NCBI RefSeq assembly: GCF_029906645.1
Contig: NZ_JARYGZ010000001.1
Span: forward strand, 248,001 to 312,000
DNA: 64,000 nt
From: Sphingomonas oryzagri
GTDB taxonomy: Bacteria; Pseudomonadota; Alphaproteobacteria; Sphingomonadales; Sphingomonadaceae
Reading direction: 5' to 3'
Shown here: piece by piece, positions 43,385 through 52,478 of the stretch
Layout of the letters: each line of letters begins with the position of its first letter
Numbering within the stretch: the first letter of the stretch is position 1
Notes under the pieces: model-generated
Databases searched by the model: none
What the model was told of the DNA's origin: nothing
The model's input: the letters and a program-made list of their open reading frames with translations, nothing else
Position numbers and translations under genes: made by a program

Positions 43385-44845
43385 ATGGGTGAATGGAACC
43401 GCCGCGAACTGGGGCTGATGGGGTTGAGCGCCGCAGCGCTGGGGGCGATGGGAAGCGCGCCGGCCCGTGCGGCCGCGCCAGCCGCCGGATCGGGTGCGCT
43501 GCCGATCGGCAATGCGGGGTCCTTTCCGCCCGATTTCCTGTGGGGCTGCGCCACAGCCTCCTACCAGATCGAGGGCGCGGTGAAGGAAGACGGGCGCGGC
43601 CCGACCATCTGGGACACCTTCTCCCACACGCCGGGCAAGGTCTTCAACGACGACAATGGCGATGTCGCCTGCGACAGCTACCACCGATACAAGGAGGACA
43701 CCCAGCTGCTGAAGGCGCTGGGGGTGAAGACCTACCGCATGTCGCTCGCCTGGTCACGCATCTTCCCCGAGGGCAAAGGCAAGCTCAATCCCAAGGGCCT
43801 CGACCATTATGATCGCGTGGTCGACGATCTGCTCGCCAACGGCATCACGCCCTACATCACATTGTTCCACTGGGATCTGCCGCAGGCGCTGCCCGGTGGC
43901 TGGCAGAACCGCGATACGGCCTATGCCTTCGCCGATTATGCCGGCGTGGTGGCGAAGCGCCTGTCCGATCGCGTGAACCATTTCATGACCGTCAACGAGC
44001 TGCGCTGCTTCACCGACATCAGTTATATGGAGGGGCGCCACGCGCCCGGCCTCAAGCTGCCCCCGGCTGAAGGCAATCAGGTGCGCCACCATGGCGTGCT
44101 GGCGCATGGTCTCGGCGTGCAGGCGATCCGCGCCAACGCCAAGCCGGGCACGCAGGTCGGCCTCGCCGACAATACCAGCTTCTTCGTGCCGGTGATCGAG
44201 ACCGAGGAGCATATCGAGGCCGCCCGCAAGGCGACGCGCGAGGAAAATGCGATGTTCCTCACCGCGATCATGGAGGGGCGCTATCTCGACAGCTACATGC
44301 AGGCGCAGGGCGCCGCCGCGCCGAAGGTGCAGGCCGGCGACATGAAGGCGATCGGCAGCCCGCTCGATTTCGTGGCGATCAACGTCTACTGCCCATCCTA
44401 CGTCCGGGCAGATGCCTCGGCGCCGGGCTACAAGATCCTGCCGCACCTGCCCGAGTCCCCGCACATGGCCTCGCCGTGGCTCTACGTGGGGCCGGAGGTC
44501 GCCTATTGGAGCGTGCGTTGCGTGCACGACCTGTGGAAGCCCAAGGCGCTCTACATCTCGGAGAACGGCTGCTCGGCCGACGACGTGATGACCGACGGCC
44601 GCGTCGATGATGCGGACCGCATCATGTATCTGCGCAACTGCCTCGGCCACTTCCAGCGCGCCACGCGCGAGGGCCTGCCGCTCAAGGGCTATTTCCTCTG
44701 GAGCCTGATGGACAATTTCGAGTGGGCGGACGGTTATTCGAAGCGCTTCGGCGTCCATTACGTCGATTTCGCCACGCAGAAGCGGACGCCCAAGCTCAGT
44801 GCCGAATGGTATCGCGAGCTGATCCGCCGCAACGCGCTCGTCTGA
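43385..44845 (+). CDS. GH1 beta-glucosidase, Tat-exported
   Basis: The 486-residue protein has a Tat-like leader (WNRRELGLMGLSAAALGAMG). The GH1 barrel has N-terminal FLWGCATASYQIEG and nucleophile E393 in YISENGC. The acid/base E205 is in TVNELRCF, where the usual Pro of the NEP motif is replaced by Leu. The sugar-binding end WSLMDNFEWADGYSKRFG is intact. GH1 enzymes release terminal glucose from beta-glucosides, here probably from debranched xyloglucan oligosaccharides. It lies 34 nt after GH31 in the same operon. Confidence 0.92.
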   Translation: MGEWNRRELGLMGLSAAALGAMGSAPARAAAPAAGSGALPIGNAGSFPPDFLWGCATASYQIEGAVKEDGRGPTIWDTFSHTPGKVFNDDNGDVACDSYHRYKEDTQLLKALGVKTYRMSLAWSRIFPEGKGKLNPKGLDHYDRVVDDLLANGITPYITLFHWDLPQALPGGWQNRDTAYAFADYAGVVAKRLSDRVNHFMTVNELRCFTDISYMEGRHAPGLKLPPAEGNQVRHHGVLAHGLGVQAIRANAKPGTQVGLADNTSFFVPVIETEEHIEAARKATREENAMFLTAIMEGRYLDSYMQAQGAAAPKVQAGDMKAIGSPLDFVAINVYCPSYVRADASAPGYKILPHLPESPHMASPWLYVGPEVAYWSVRCVHDLWKPKALYISENGCSADDVMTDGRVDDADRIMYLRNCLGHFQRATREGLPLKGYFLWSLMDNFEWADGYSKRFGVHYVDFATQKRTPKLSAEWYRELIRRNALV

Positions 44846-44858
44846 CCGGAGGCGTTCG

Positions 44859-46454
44859 ATGACCACGACCCGCCGCGACGCGCTCGGCCTCGGCCTGGCA
44901 TCGGCCGCAGGCCTCGCGCTTCCGGCGGGTGCCGTCTGTCCGCCGTCCGTGCCGCAATGGAAAGGCGGCGTGGAGGGGCAGCGTATCGCCGATCTCGGCA
45001 ACGGCCGCTTCCTCAACCCGGCGCTGGCCGGCGATCATCCGGATCCCAATGTGTTCAAGGATGGCGAGGATTATTACGCCACCTTCTCGTCCTTCGATTA
45101 TTATCCGGGGGTGCCGATCTGGCACTCGCGCGATCTGGTCAACTGGACGCCGCTGACCGCCGCGCTGAAGACCAATATCGGCGCGGTCTGGGCGCTCGAC
45201 ATCGCCAAGGTCGACGGCAGATACTTCATCTACATCCCTGCGCTCGATCACACCGACGCGCAGCGCCCGCTCAAGATCTGGGTGATCACCGCCGACCGGA
45301 TGAGCGGGCCGTGGAGCGAGCCGGTCGACATGAAGATCGATACCTACATCGATCCGGGGCACGCGGTCGGCGAGGACGGGCGGCGCTACCTGTTCCTCAA
45401 CGGCGGCCATCGCGTGCGGATCAGTGACGACGGGCTGTCGGCGGCAGGTCTGGTCGAACATGTCTATGACGGCTGGCCGATCCCCGAGGACTGGATCATC
45501 GAGGGCTTCGCTCTCGAAGGCCCGAAGATCCTGCGCAAGGACGGCTGGTTCTATTATTTCTCGGGACAGGGCGGCACCGCCGGCCCGCCGACCAGCCACA
45601 TGGTGGTGGTCGCCCGCTCGCGCTCGATCAACGGGCCTTGGGAGAATTGCCCGCACAACCCGATCGTCCACACCGCTTCGGCCGACGAGCCGTGGTGGTC
45701 GCGCGGGCACGCCACCGCGATCGAAGGGCCGGGCGGGCGCTGGTGGCTCGCTTATCACGGCTACGAAAACGGCTTCCGCACGCTCGGGCGGCAGATGCTG
45801 CTCGATCCGATCGAGTGGACGCCGGACGGCTGGCCGAAGGCGCTCGGCGGCGATCTGTCGCGCCCGTTGCCCAAGCCGGGCGGCGGGGCGGGCGTCGGTC
45901 CCGGCCATGCCTTGTCGGGCTTCTCGCCCGCCATGCTCGGCACGAAGCTCCAGTTCTTCATGCCCCAAGGCCGCTATCTCGATCGCGCGCGGCTGGAGGG
46001 CGACGCGCTGGTCGTCGCCGGGCAGGGGAGCGGACCGGCCGATGCCTCGCCATTGTTGTTCGTCGCGGGCGATCGATCCTACGAGGTGTCGATCGAGGCA
46101 TCGATCGACGGCGCGGCGGAGGCCGGGCTGCTGCTCTTCTACAATGACAAACTGTTCTGCGGGCTCGGGCTGGGCGGCGGCAGGCTGCATGCCTATCGCA
46201 TCGGGCAGGCGGAGCGCTGGCCGCCCGGCGCGGCGACGGAGGCGAAGCGCCTCCACCTGCGCCTCGTCAACCGCGAGAATGTCGTCACCTTCTACTACGG
46301 CGCCGACGGGCAGCGTTGGACCAAAGAACGGTCGTTCGAGGTCGCCGGCTACAACCACAATGTCGCCGACGGCTTCCTGAGCCTCCGGCCCGGTGTCTAC
46401 GCGGCGGGGGAGGGCAAGGCGACGTTCCGCTCGCTCGCCTACCGGGCGCTCTAG
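44859..46454 (+). CDS. GH43 arabinofuranosidase/xylosidase-like protein with C-terminal beta-sandwich
   Basis: The 531-residue protein has a Tat-like leader (TTTRRDALGLGLASAAGLALP). The five-bladed GH43 propeller has the base Asp in GDHPDPNVFKD, the modulating Asp in WALDIAKVDGRYF, and the acid Glu in WIIEGFALEGPKI. A beta-sandwich domain (about residues 350-530) follows, as in GH43 beta-xylosidases. In xyloglucan loci GH43 enzymes often remove arabinofuranose branches. It follows GH1 by 13 nt. Its stop codon overlaps the convergent deacetylase stop in the palindrome CTAG. Confidence 0.88.
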   Translation: MTTTRRDALGLGLASAAGLALPAGAVCPPSVPQWKGGVEGQRIADLGNGRFLNPALAGDHPDPNVFKDGEDYYATFSSFDYYPGVPIWHSRDLVNWTPLTAALKTNIGAVWALDIAKVDGRYFIYIPALDHTDAQRPLKIWVITADRMSGPWSEPVDMKIDTYIDPGHAVGEDGRRYLFLNGGHRVRISDDGLSAAGLVEHVYDGWPIPEDWIIEGFALEGPKILRKDGWFYYFSGQGGTAGPPTSHMVVVARSRSINGPWENCPHNPIVHTASADEPWWSRGHATAIEGPGGRWWLAYHGYENGFRTLGRQMLLDPIEWTPDGWPKALGGDLSRPLPKPGGGAGVGPGHALSGFSPAMLGTKLQFFMPQGRYLDRARLEGDALVVAGQGSGPADASPLLFVAGDRSYEVSIEASIDGAAEAGLLLFYNDKLFCGLGLGGGRLHAYRIGQAERWPPGAATEAKRLHLRLVNRENVVTFYYGADGQRWTKERSFEVAGYNHNVADGFLSLRPGVYAAGEGKATFRSLAYRAL

Positions 46455-47275
46455 CGGGCGACGGGGCCGGGGTGCGCCTTGGCCCAGTCGGTGGCGTTCT
46501 GAAGGGTCGTCACCCACACCTCGCGGCGATGCGCCTTCAGCCAGCCGAGCAATTGGCGATGCGCGGCGTCGCTGACCTGCAGATAATCCCCGCCGACGCC
46601 GTGGAACAGGAACACCGCCCATCCGCCGCCAGCGACCGCCTGTTGCGCGAAATCGATCAGCTGGTCGCCGGTCGTGCCCTCCGGCCAGCCCCGTGACGGG
46701 ATATGCATGAGATCGACCTGAGAAGCGTCGCCGGACAGATCCGCCTGTGTTGTAACCACGCCGCGCACGTAGGTGACGAGGCCGGAGCGGCGCAGCGCCT
46801 CCAGATAGTCACCGTCTGTCACGTGGGAGTCGCCGCAGGGCGTGGCGAAGCCGTGCCGGTCGCGCCCGTCCAGCGCGGTCAGCAGCACGTTCTGTTGCGC
46901 GATCTCGCGCAGGATGCCGGCGGTCGTATAATCCTCCAGCGTGTAGCGCGTCTCGTTGGGCACCGTCTTCGCCGCACAGGCGTGGAAGATCGTGTGGTTG
47001 CCGAGCTCATGCCCCTCGGCAGCGACCGCCCGCCATCGCGGCACGTCGGCCTGCTTCACGTTGGCGAGGAAGAAGGTCGCCTTGAAACCGTCGGCATCGA
47101 GTTCGGGCACGGCGTGATCGAGCTGGGAATCGAGCGCGTCGTCATAGGTGAGCACGACGGCGGCCCTGGCGCCGTGCGGCCACAGCGTCCCCGCATCGGC
47201 CCTCGATCCGGTCGCGGTTGCCGCGAATGCAAGCGCACCGCAGACGGCGAGCTTGACGATGCCCGGCCTGCTCAT
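46451..47275 (-). CDS. Polysaccharide deacetylase (CE4/NodB family), secreted
   Basis: The 274-residue protein has a signal peptide (GIVKLAVCGALAFAATATGSRA). The NodB fold has motif 1 VVLTYDDAL (base Asp and metal Asp) and motif 2 GNHTIFH (H-x-x-x-H metal ligands). A late FLFHGVGG strand supplies the catalytic His. CE4 enzymes remove acetyl groups from chitin, peptidoglycan or acetylated xylan. It overlaps the ThuA-like gene by 4 nt, so both are one transcript starting under operator site I. Confidence 0.85.
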   Translation of the reverse strand: MSRPGIVKLAVCGALAFAATATGSRADAGTLWPHGARAAVVLTYDDALDSQLDHAVPELDADGFKATFFLANVKQADVPRWRAVAAEGHELGNHTIFHACAAKTVPNETRYTLEDYTTAGILREIAQQNVLLTALDGRDRHGFATPCGDSHVTDGDYLEALRRSGLVTYVRGVVTTQADLSGDASQVDLMHIPSRGWPEGTTGDQLIDFAQQAVAGGGWAVFLFHGVGGDYLQVSDAAHRQLLGWLKAHRREVWVTTLQNATDWAKAHPGPVAR

Positions 47276-48156
47276 CGCAGTTGTCCGCGGCCGGTCGCAG
47301 CCCAGTAGACGCCGCCCAGAAGGTGCGTCAGATATTGGGGATCGCTGTAATCGTCGCCATTGTGGCCGAGCGTGGTGACGAATACTCGCCCTTTTTCATA
47401 GGGATGATACCAGGCGACGGGATGATCCTTGCCCATTCCCCTGGCGGTCTGGCCGGGCCAGATCTTGGTCGGGTCGTAGCTGGTCTCGTCCACGTTCAGG
47501 ACGGGCTTGATGGCCACGTTGTAGGGGTTGGTGGTCGGATAGAATTCGTCGCTCCATACCCAGCGATCGGCGATGCCGTAGGTGGCGGGGAAGTTGCGAT
47601 CGGCGATCGTGACCACGCCGGTCTGCAGCATGGGGTGCGTGCCGACGCGGCGGCCGACGAGCTTCTCATACCAGGGCCATGCGTCGGCCGGGATGATCGC
47701 GGCGCGGTGGACGACGATCGCGTTGCCACCGGCGCGCATATAGGCCTCGAAATTGCCGCGCTCGGCCGGGCTGAGCTGTTCCGCCGGCGTGTTCAGGAAC
47801 ATCACCGCCGCATATTGGCGCAGATCCCCGTCGAACACATCGGGCTTGTCCGCCCAGACCAGCCCGAAGCTGTGCTGCCGGGCCATATGCGTCAGGCTGT
47901 CGCGTGCGATCGGAATGAATTCGTAATGGTACTTGCTGGCGATCGCGACCACCAGAACCTTGAATTGGTCGTCAGCCTTTGCGGGGTTCGAGCAGAAAAA
48001 TCCGAGAAACGCGCTCAGAAGCGCGAATATGATCCTTGTTTTCAGGCCGGCAAGGCTCCGGCGCGATGGCGGTCGGACGACTATTGCGGCGCGCTGATCG
48101 ACCCCATGGCGGGGTTCGATTGGGGCGAAAACGGATGGGATCTCGCCGTGCCGCAT
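47272..48156 (-). CDS. ThuA-like (glutamine-amidotransferase-fold) exported protein
   Basis: The 294-residue protein has a hydrophobic signal segment at about residues 40-61 (IIFALLSAFLGFFCSNPAKA) after an unusually long N-terminus. The ThuA domain follows: KYHYEFIPIARDSL, YAAVMFLNTPAEQLSPAERGNFEAYMRAGGNAIVVHRA and HPVAWYHPYEKGRVFVTTLGHN. ThuA proteins are linked to disaccharide catabolism but the reaction is undefined. ATG 48156 has GAGGGG 7 nt upstream; a later start nearer the signal is possible. A perfect operator lies 51 bp before the start. Confidence 0.8.
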   Translation of the reverse strand: MRHGEIPSVFAPIEPRHGVDQRAAIVVRPPSRRSLAGLKTRIIFALLSAFLGFFCSNPAKADDQFKVLVVAIASKYHYEFIPIARDSLTHMARQHSFGLVWADKPDVFDGDLRQYAAVMFLNTPAEQLSPAERGNFEAYMRAGGNAIVVHRAAIIPADAWPWYEKLVGRRVGTHPMLQTGVVTIADRNFPATYGIADRWVWSDEFYPTTNPYNVAIKPVLNVDETSYDPTKIWPGQTARGMGKDHPVAWYHPYEKGRVFVTTLGHNGDDYSDPQYLTHLLGGVYWAATGRGQLR

Positions 48157-48206
48157 ATGTGCCCCTCGTCAATTTCATCGAACGTCAGGGATGGCGCCGA
48201 TCTTTT

Positions 48207-48220
48207 TGGTAGCGATATCA
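48207..48220. promoter_or_regulatory. LacI-type operator, site I
   Basis: TGGTAGCGATATCA fits all ten fixed positions. It lies 51 bp before the ThuA-CE4 unit and marks the right edge of the glycan regulon. Confidence 0.7.
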
Positions 48221-48411
48221 TCGCTCATCGCATACGTCCACTGCCCCTGGAGCGTGGGAACGGTGAACATCGCCGTCGAGGCTTCAATCGAAGCCTTCCC
48301 ACCACAATCGCAGTTTTGCGATCCAGCCGGGCAGGCACCGAACCGGCTTGCGTTGGAGATCCGGCTCCGGCTTGGGGGATTCTGTCCGTGCCGCTCGAGA
48401 GTCAGGCCGTT

Positions 48412-49578
48412 TCACAGCCGGGCAACCCCGTGCTGCACGACCTCGTCGAGGCACGCGAGCCAGCGCGACGCCGCTGTATCGAGGCTGTGGCGCGCCAGAA
48501 ACGCGGCCAGAAGGTCCGGATCCGGTCCGTCGCTCTGTTCGAGCGACAGGATGGCGGCGGCGAGCGCGATCGGATCGGGATGAGCGATCTTCCCGAATGA
48601 GGGATCCGATACGATCTCCGGCATCGCCGGGGAGCAGGCCGTCGCCACCACTGGCAGGCCGGCGGCGAGCGCCTCGATCAGGACGGCCGGATAGCCCTCG
48701 AACCGGGATGGAAGCAGAAAGAGATCGGCATCGGTGAGGTAGGGCGCGATATCGGCCACGAAGCCGACGAACCTCACGCGGCCGGCCAGACCAAGCCGGA
48801 GGCTGAGCGCTTCGAGGCGGGCGCGATCCGGTCCGTCTCCGACGATCGTCAGCGTCATTTCGGCGGGCAGCAAGGCCAGGGTCCGAAGCGCGAGCGCGAC
48901 GTTCTTCTGCGCCACGAGCCGCCCGGCGAACACGATGCGCCGGCGGGGCCTCTTCGGTCGACGATGAATGGGAGCGGGCAGGGCCGCAAGGATCGGCTCG
49001 CTGATGACGGTGACATGATCGGTGCGCAGGTAGCGGGCAGCCTCGTCCCGCAGCGACGGGCTCATCGCCACGATCTGCGTGAGTGGCGCGCAGGCGCGGC
49101 GGCGCACGCCGGCAAGCCATCCCGACGGGATCATGGAATGTGTGGCAGGATCGATGGGGTTGCTCAGCTTGCAGACGATCGGCGTCGCCGTGCGGTCGCT
49201 GGCCAGAATGACGGGAAGCATATGGTTCCCCGGACCGACGATGACATCGGGTCGCCACCGACGCAGCATGGGTGAGAGTTTCCGTCCGAGTATCCACCGC
49301 GAGAGCAGCGATCGCGGCGTTGCGGGGGTGGTTTCAAAGACCTGCACCCCCGCCGAAACGCCGCTTCGCGCCGGGCCGGATTCCGAGCCACAGAAGATTG
49401 CGACCTCGCGGCTGCGCGCCCATTCGTTGGCGAGCCGCACCATGATCCGTTCCGTGCCGCCGGCCGCGAAATCCTGAAACAGGATCGCTATGCGTTGCGC
49501 CGGGGCGGGCGGTGACTCTGTCGAAACGGTCCGAACGGGCGAAAGGGCTCGGGGCGGAGCGGCATCTTCACGTGTCAT
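48412..49578 (-). CDS. GT4-family glycosyltransferase
   Basis: The 388-residue protein has two Rossmann-like domains. IAILFQDFAAGGTERIMVRLANEW is the N-terminal GT-B start with the GGTERI loop. RIVFAGRLVAQKNVALALR and PYLTDADLFLLPSRFEGYPAVLIEALAAGLPVVAT form the C-terminal nucleotide-sugar site, with the E-x7-E motif (FEGYPAVLIE). It probably transfers a sugar during cell-surface polysaccharide synthesis; donor and acceptor are unknown. ATG 49578 was taken; the longer frame uses a TTG 9 nt earlier. It has no operator of the glycan regulon. Confidence 0.88.
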   Translation of the reverse strand: MTREDAAPPRALSPVRTVSTESPPAPAQRIAILFQDFAAGGTERIMVRLANEWARSREVAIFCGSESGPARSGVSAGVQVFETTPATPRSLLSRWILGRKLSPMLRRWRPDVIVGPGNHMLPVILASDRTATPIVCKLSNPIDPATHSMIPSGWLAGVRRRACAPLTQIVAMSPSLRDEAARYLRTDHVTVISEPILAALPAPIHRRPKRPRRRIVFAGRLVAQKNVALALRTLALLPAEMTLTIVGDGPDRARLEALSLRLGLAGRVRFVGFVADIAPYLTDADLFLLPSRFEGYPAVLIEALAAGLPVVATACSPAMPEIVSDPSFGKIAHPDPIALAAAILSLEQSDGPDPDLLAAFLARHSLDTAASRWLACLDEVVQHGVARL

Positions 49579-49701
49579 CGCCCCCAAGACGCCGTGCGGA
49601 CGGCACTTCCGCAGTGTCGGTGTGAGGATAGACGGCCTGCCGATGGTCGAGCATCACTCCGAACGTGACCGGCCCGATGACCGCGGGTTTCACCGGGACG
49701 C

Positions 49702-51708
49702 TCATGCAGATTGCCCGATCGCCGGATCGGAACGGCTGGGCTGGCCCGTCTCGATATGGCCGGCGAAATGGCGGACGGCGTTGTCGGCGTTGACGGTGAC
49801 ATCGTACCAGCGATCCATCGTCGCGATCCGCCGAACTTCCCGACCGCCGGACGGGATGCGTATCGCGAGATCGTTCACCGCCAGTGACATCGGCGCGTTG
49901 GACGGATTGGTGATGGTCAGTTCGATCCGCTCGCCCTCGGTCCGCGCGACGATGAGCGGGGCTGCCCCAACGGTGCCGCGCAGGGTGCGACGGAATCCAT
50001 TGGGACCATGAATGGCCACGTCGTAGCGACCGTCCGGCCCGACCACCGTCAGCGTCGCGGGCAGCCGCTTGCCGGCCTCCACGGTGTAATACCAGGGGCC
50101 GCCTTGGCTTGCGTACACTTGGAATACGGCGCCCGCCGTGCCGTGATTGTCGAACAGCAGATGCAATCCTTCATGATCGGCGGGCGCCGTCTCCTGCACC
50201 GCGAGCGCGTAGGGCAGGGGGCGGGCGGGGCGCTGGCCGGCTTCCTGCCGGGGCGTCGCCTGATCGGCCGGAACGGTCGGCATAGGGCGGCCGGCGGCGG
50301 CGGATACCGTCGCGAGATAGCCGGTCGTGCCGGGCAGGCCGGTCGGCGCTGGGGCGGAACCGGAAAAATCGAACATCGCGGTCAGGTCGCCGGTCACCGC
50401 GCGGCGCCACGGCGTGATATTCGGTTCCGCGACGCCGAAACGGGCCTCGAGGAAGCGGATCACCGAGGTGTGATCGAACAGTTGCGAGCAGACGAAACCA
50501 CCCCGCGTCCATGGTGAGACGATGATCAGCGGGACGCGGACGCCGAGCCCGATCGGCTCGCCGCCCCATGTCTCGCCTTCGGTCGACACCGTGCTCGCTC
50601 CCCAATGCGGCGCGGTCGCCGGGATCGGCGCGGGGATATGATCGAAGAAGCCGTCATTCTCGTCATAGTTCAGGATCAGCGCGGTCTTCGCCCACACGGC
50701 GGGGTCGGCGGTGAGCGCGTCGATCAGGCGCGAGACGAGCGATTCGCCATATTGCGGGGCCGCTTCCGGATGTTCGCAATATTCGAAGGGCGCGACGATC
50801 CATGACACCTGCGGCAGCGTGCCGGCCGCTGCGTCGCGTGCCACAGCGTCGATGAGATGCTGCGCGGTGGTCGCCTTGGCATTGTCGGCCGTCGATCCGG
50901 CGACGATGTCGCGCCCGCACGCCACCAGCCTGGGATCGGCCGCGTCGCCCCGGAAGTTGGCGAAGGAGGCGAGCGGGTTGTCGCCGTAATTGTCATGTTC
51001 CTGATAGAGCTTCCAGCTGACACCCGCCTTGCCCAGCCGCTCGGCATAGGTCGTCCAGCCCCAGCCGGGGAAGGCGGCTTTGTCGAGCGTCTTGTCGCCG
51101 GTCCAGTTGCCGTCGTCGACATTCTCGATGCACTGCCTGCCGTCGGCCCCGACCGCGGTGCCGCTGGTGCCGCTGAACAGGAACAGGCGGTTGGGGTTGG
51201 TCGGCCCGTGGATCGAGCAGAAATAATTGTCGCCGATCGTGAACGCGTCGGCGAGCGCGTGATAGAAGGGGATGTCCGCGCGGGTGAAATGCCCCATCGT
51301 CATCGCCGTCTTGTGCTTCACCCAGACGTCGTGGTTCGCCCATTCGGCGTGGCTGCCCTTCCAGCTGTGATCGAGGCTCTTGATCACCGGCGCGGCGGTG
51401 GTCGCCGTGTCGAGGTGGAAGGGGAGGACCGTACCGCCGGCCGGATTGGGCTGGCGGAACACGCTGTCGCCCGATCGCAGCCGGAGAGCCGCCGGGTCGC
51501 CGAACCCGCGCACGCCGCGCAATGTGCCGAAATAGTGATCGAAGGAGCGGTTCTCCTGCATCAGGATCACGACATGCTCGATATCGCGGATGCTGCCGGT
51601 TCGGCCGCTGGCCGGCAGCGAGACGGCGCGCGCGATCGAGGGCGGCAAAGCGGCCGTACCGCCCATCGCTGCCAGCACTCCCATAAGATCGCGACGTGAC
51701 GGTTTCAT
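49702..51708 (-). CDS. Phosphocholine-specific phospholipase C, Tat-exported
   Basis: The 668-residue protein has a twin-arginine leader (SRRDLMGVLAAMGGTAAL). The phosphoesterase domain starts IEHVVILMQENRSFDHYFG, the usual metal-site block. It continues with HGPTNPNRLFLFSGT and NYDENDGFFDHIPAP. Two C-terminal beta-domains of about 80 residues each follow from residue 500, as in PlcN/PlcH-type enzymes. It hydrolyses phosphatidylcholine, releasing phosphocholine, outside the cytoplasm. A GGAGAGG site precedes the ATG. It is separate from its neighbours. Confidence 0.92.
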   Translation of the reverse strand: MKPSRRDLMGVLAAMGGTAALPPSIARAVSLPASGRTGSIRDIEHVVILMQENRSFDHYFGTLRGVRGFGDPAALRLRSGDSVFRQPNPAGGTVLPFHLDTATTAAPVIKSLDHSWKGSHAEWANHDVWVKHKTAMTMGHFTRADIPFYHALADAFTIGDNYFCSIHGPTNPNRLFLFSGTSGTAVGADGRQCIENVDDGNWTGDKTLDKAAFPGWGWTTYAERLGKAGVSWKLYQEHDNYGDNPLASFANFRGDAADPRLVACGRDIVAGSTADNAKATTAQHLIDAVARDAAAGTLPQVSWIVAPFEYCEHPEAAPQYGESLVSRLIDALTADPAVWAKTALILNYDENDGFFDHIPAPIPATAPHWGASTVSTEGETWGGEPIGLGVRVPLIIVSPWTRGGFVCSQLFDHTSVIRFLEARFGVAEPNITPWRRAVTGDLTAMFDFSGSAPAPTGLPGTTGYLATVSAAAGRPMPTVPADQATPRQEAGQRPARPLPYALAVQETAPADHEGLHLLFDNHGTAGAVFQVYASQGGPWYYTVEAGKRLPATLTVVGPDGRYDVAIHGPNGFRRTLRGTVGAAPLIVARTEGERIELTITNPSNAPMSLAVNDLAIRIPSGGREVRRIATMDRWYDVTVNADNAVRHFAGHIETGQPSRSDPAIGQSA

Positions 51709-51740
51709 CGGCCGAGCCTCTCCAGTGAACGATGATTACC

Positions 51741-51762
51741 CGTGCCGGAGGTCTCCGGCACG
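51741..51762. terminator. Strong inverted repeat, possible terminator of the CXXCW gene
   Basis: CGTGCCGGAG (51741-51750) and CTCCGGCACG (51753-51762) form a 10-bp perfect arm pair with only 2 nt between. It lies between the CXXCW gene stop and the phospholipase start, both on the minus strand. No clear U-run follows. Confidence 0.45.
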
Positions 51763-51830
51763 GACGGGACGATGCCCGGCGCGCTATCGCCCGCCAACCA
51801 TCATCGTCGGCGGGTTAGCCGCCGATTTGA

Positions 51831-52403
51831 TCATTTTTGTGAAATGCCGACCGGCTTGCGACTATGGGGCGGCGGGGCCGGGTCGTTTTCGGGGTGTGCC
51901 GGTACGAGCGAACGCCCCAGATCGCGCCAGCCGTCGCTGCCATTGGCGTACCAGAAGAGGTGGCGAAGGCCGGCGCGGCGCAGCTTGAGCGCCGCGTTCC
52001 AGCTCATCCAGCAATCGGCATAGCAGAAGACGACGATCGCGCGCTGGCCGGAATGGCGGGCGAGCGCGCGCACGCCCTGCACCAGCCAGCGATCGGTCGC
52101 GGCATCCGCCGTGCCCCGCCCCGCCTCGGGAAACCAGTGTGCGCCGGGGATGCTGTCATGCGGTTCGGCCAGTCGCCAGGCGCCGGAGACGGCATCACGC
52201 TGCGCGCCGGCGGCGGGAGCGACATCCACGAACAATGCGCTGTCGGCCTGCATTTCGGCGGCCGCCTTATCGTCGATCCTGGCCACGCCCGGCGGCGGGG
52301 CTGGGATCACGCCGCGGTAGGAAGCGATGCGATAGCCGGTCGCGGGATCGAACAGCGCCGGATCGACGGGCGTCGCGAGCAACATCAGCAAGGCGGCGAT
52401 CAT
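51831..52403 (-). CDS. PQQ-dependent catabolism-associated CXXCW-motif protein (rhodanese-like)
   Basis: The 190-residue protein has a short signal peptide (MIAALLMLLATPVDP). Its rhodanese-like domain has the family signature VVFCYADCWMSWNAALK and the later WYANGSDGW. This family occurs only with PQQ alcohol-dehydrogenase systems and is thought to act in their maturation or electron relay. ATG 52403 is preceded by AGGAGAAGAG. It is divergent from the SoxYZ-like gene, 75 bp apart. Confidence 0.88.
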   Translation of the reverse strand: MIAALLMLLATPVDPALFDPATGYRIASYRGVIPAPPPGVARIDDKAAAEMQADSALFVDVAPAAGAQRDAVSGAWRLAEPHDSIPGAHWFPEAGRGTADAATDRWLVQGVRALARHSGQRAIVVFCYADCWMSWNAALKLRRAGLRHLFWYANGSDGWRDLGRSLVPAHPENDPAPPPHSRKPVGISQK

Positions 52404-52478
52404 CGGCGCTCTTCTCCTCCCATGGTGCCATTGTAGCGCGCGCCTCCAGCGATCAAACTTGTCCCTTGGGAGAAGAAG

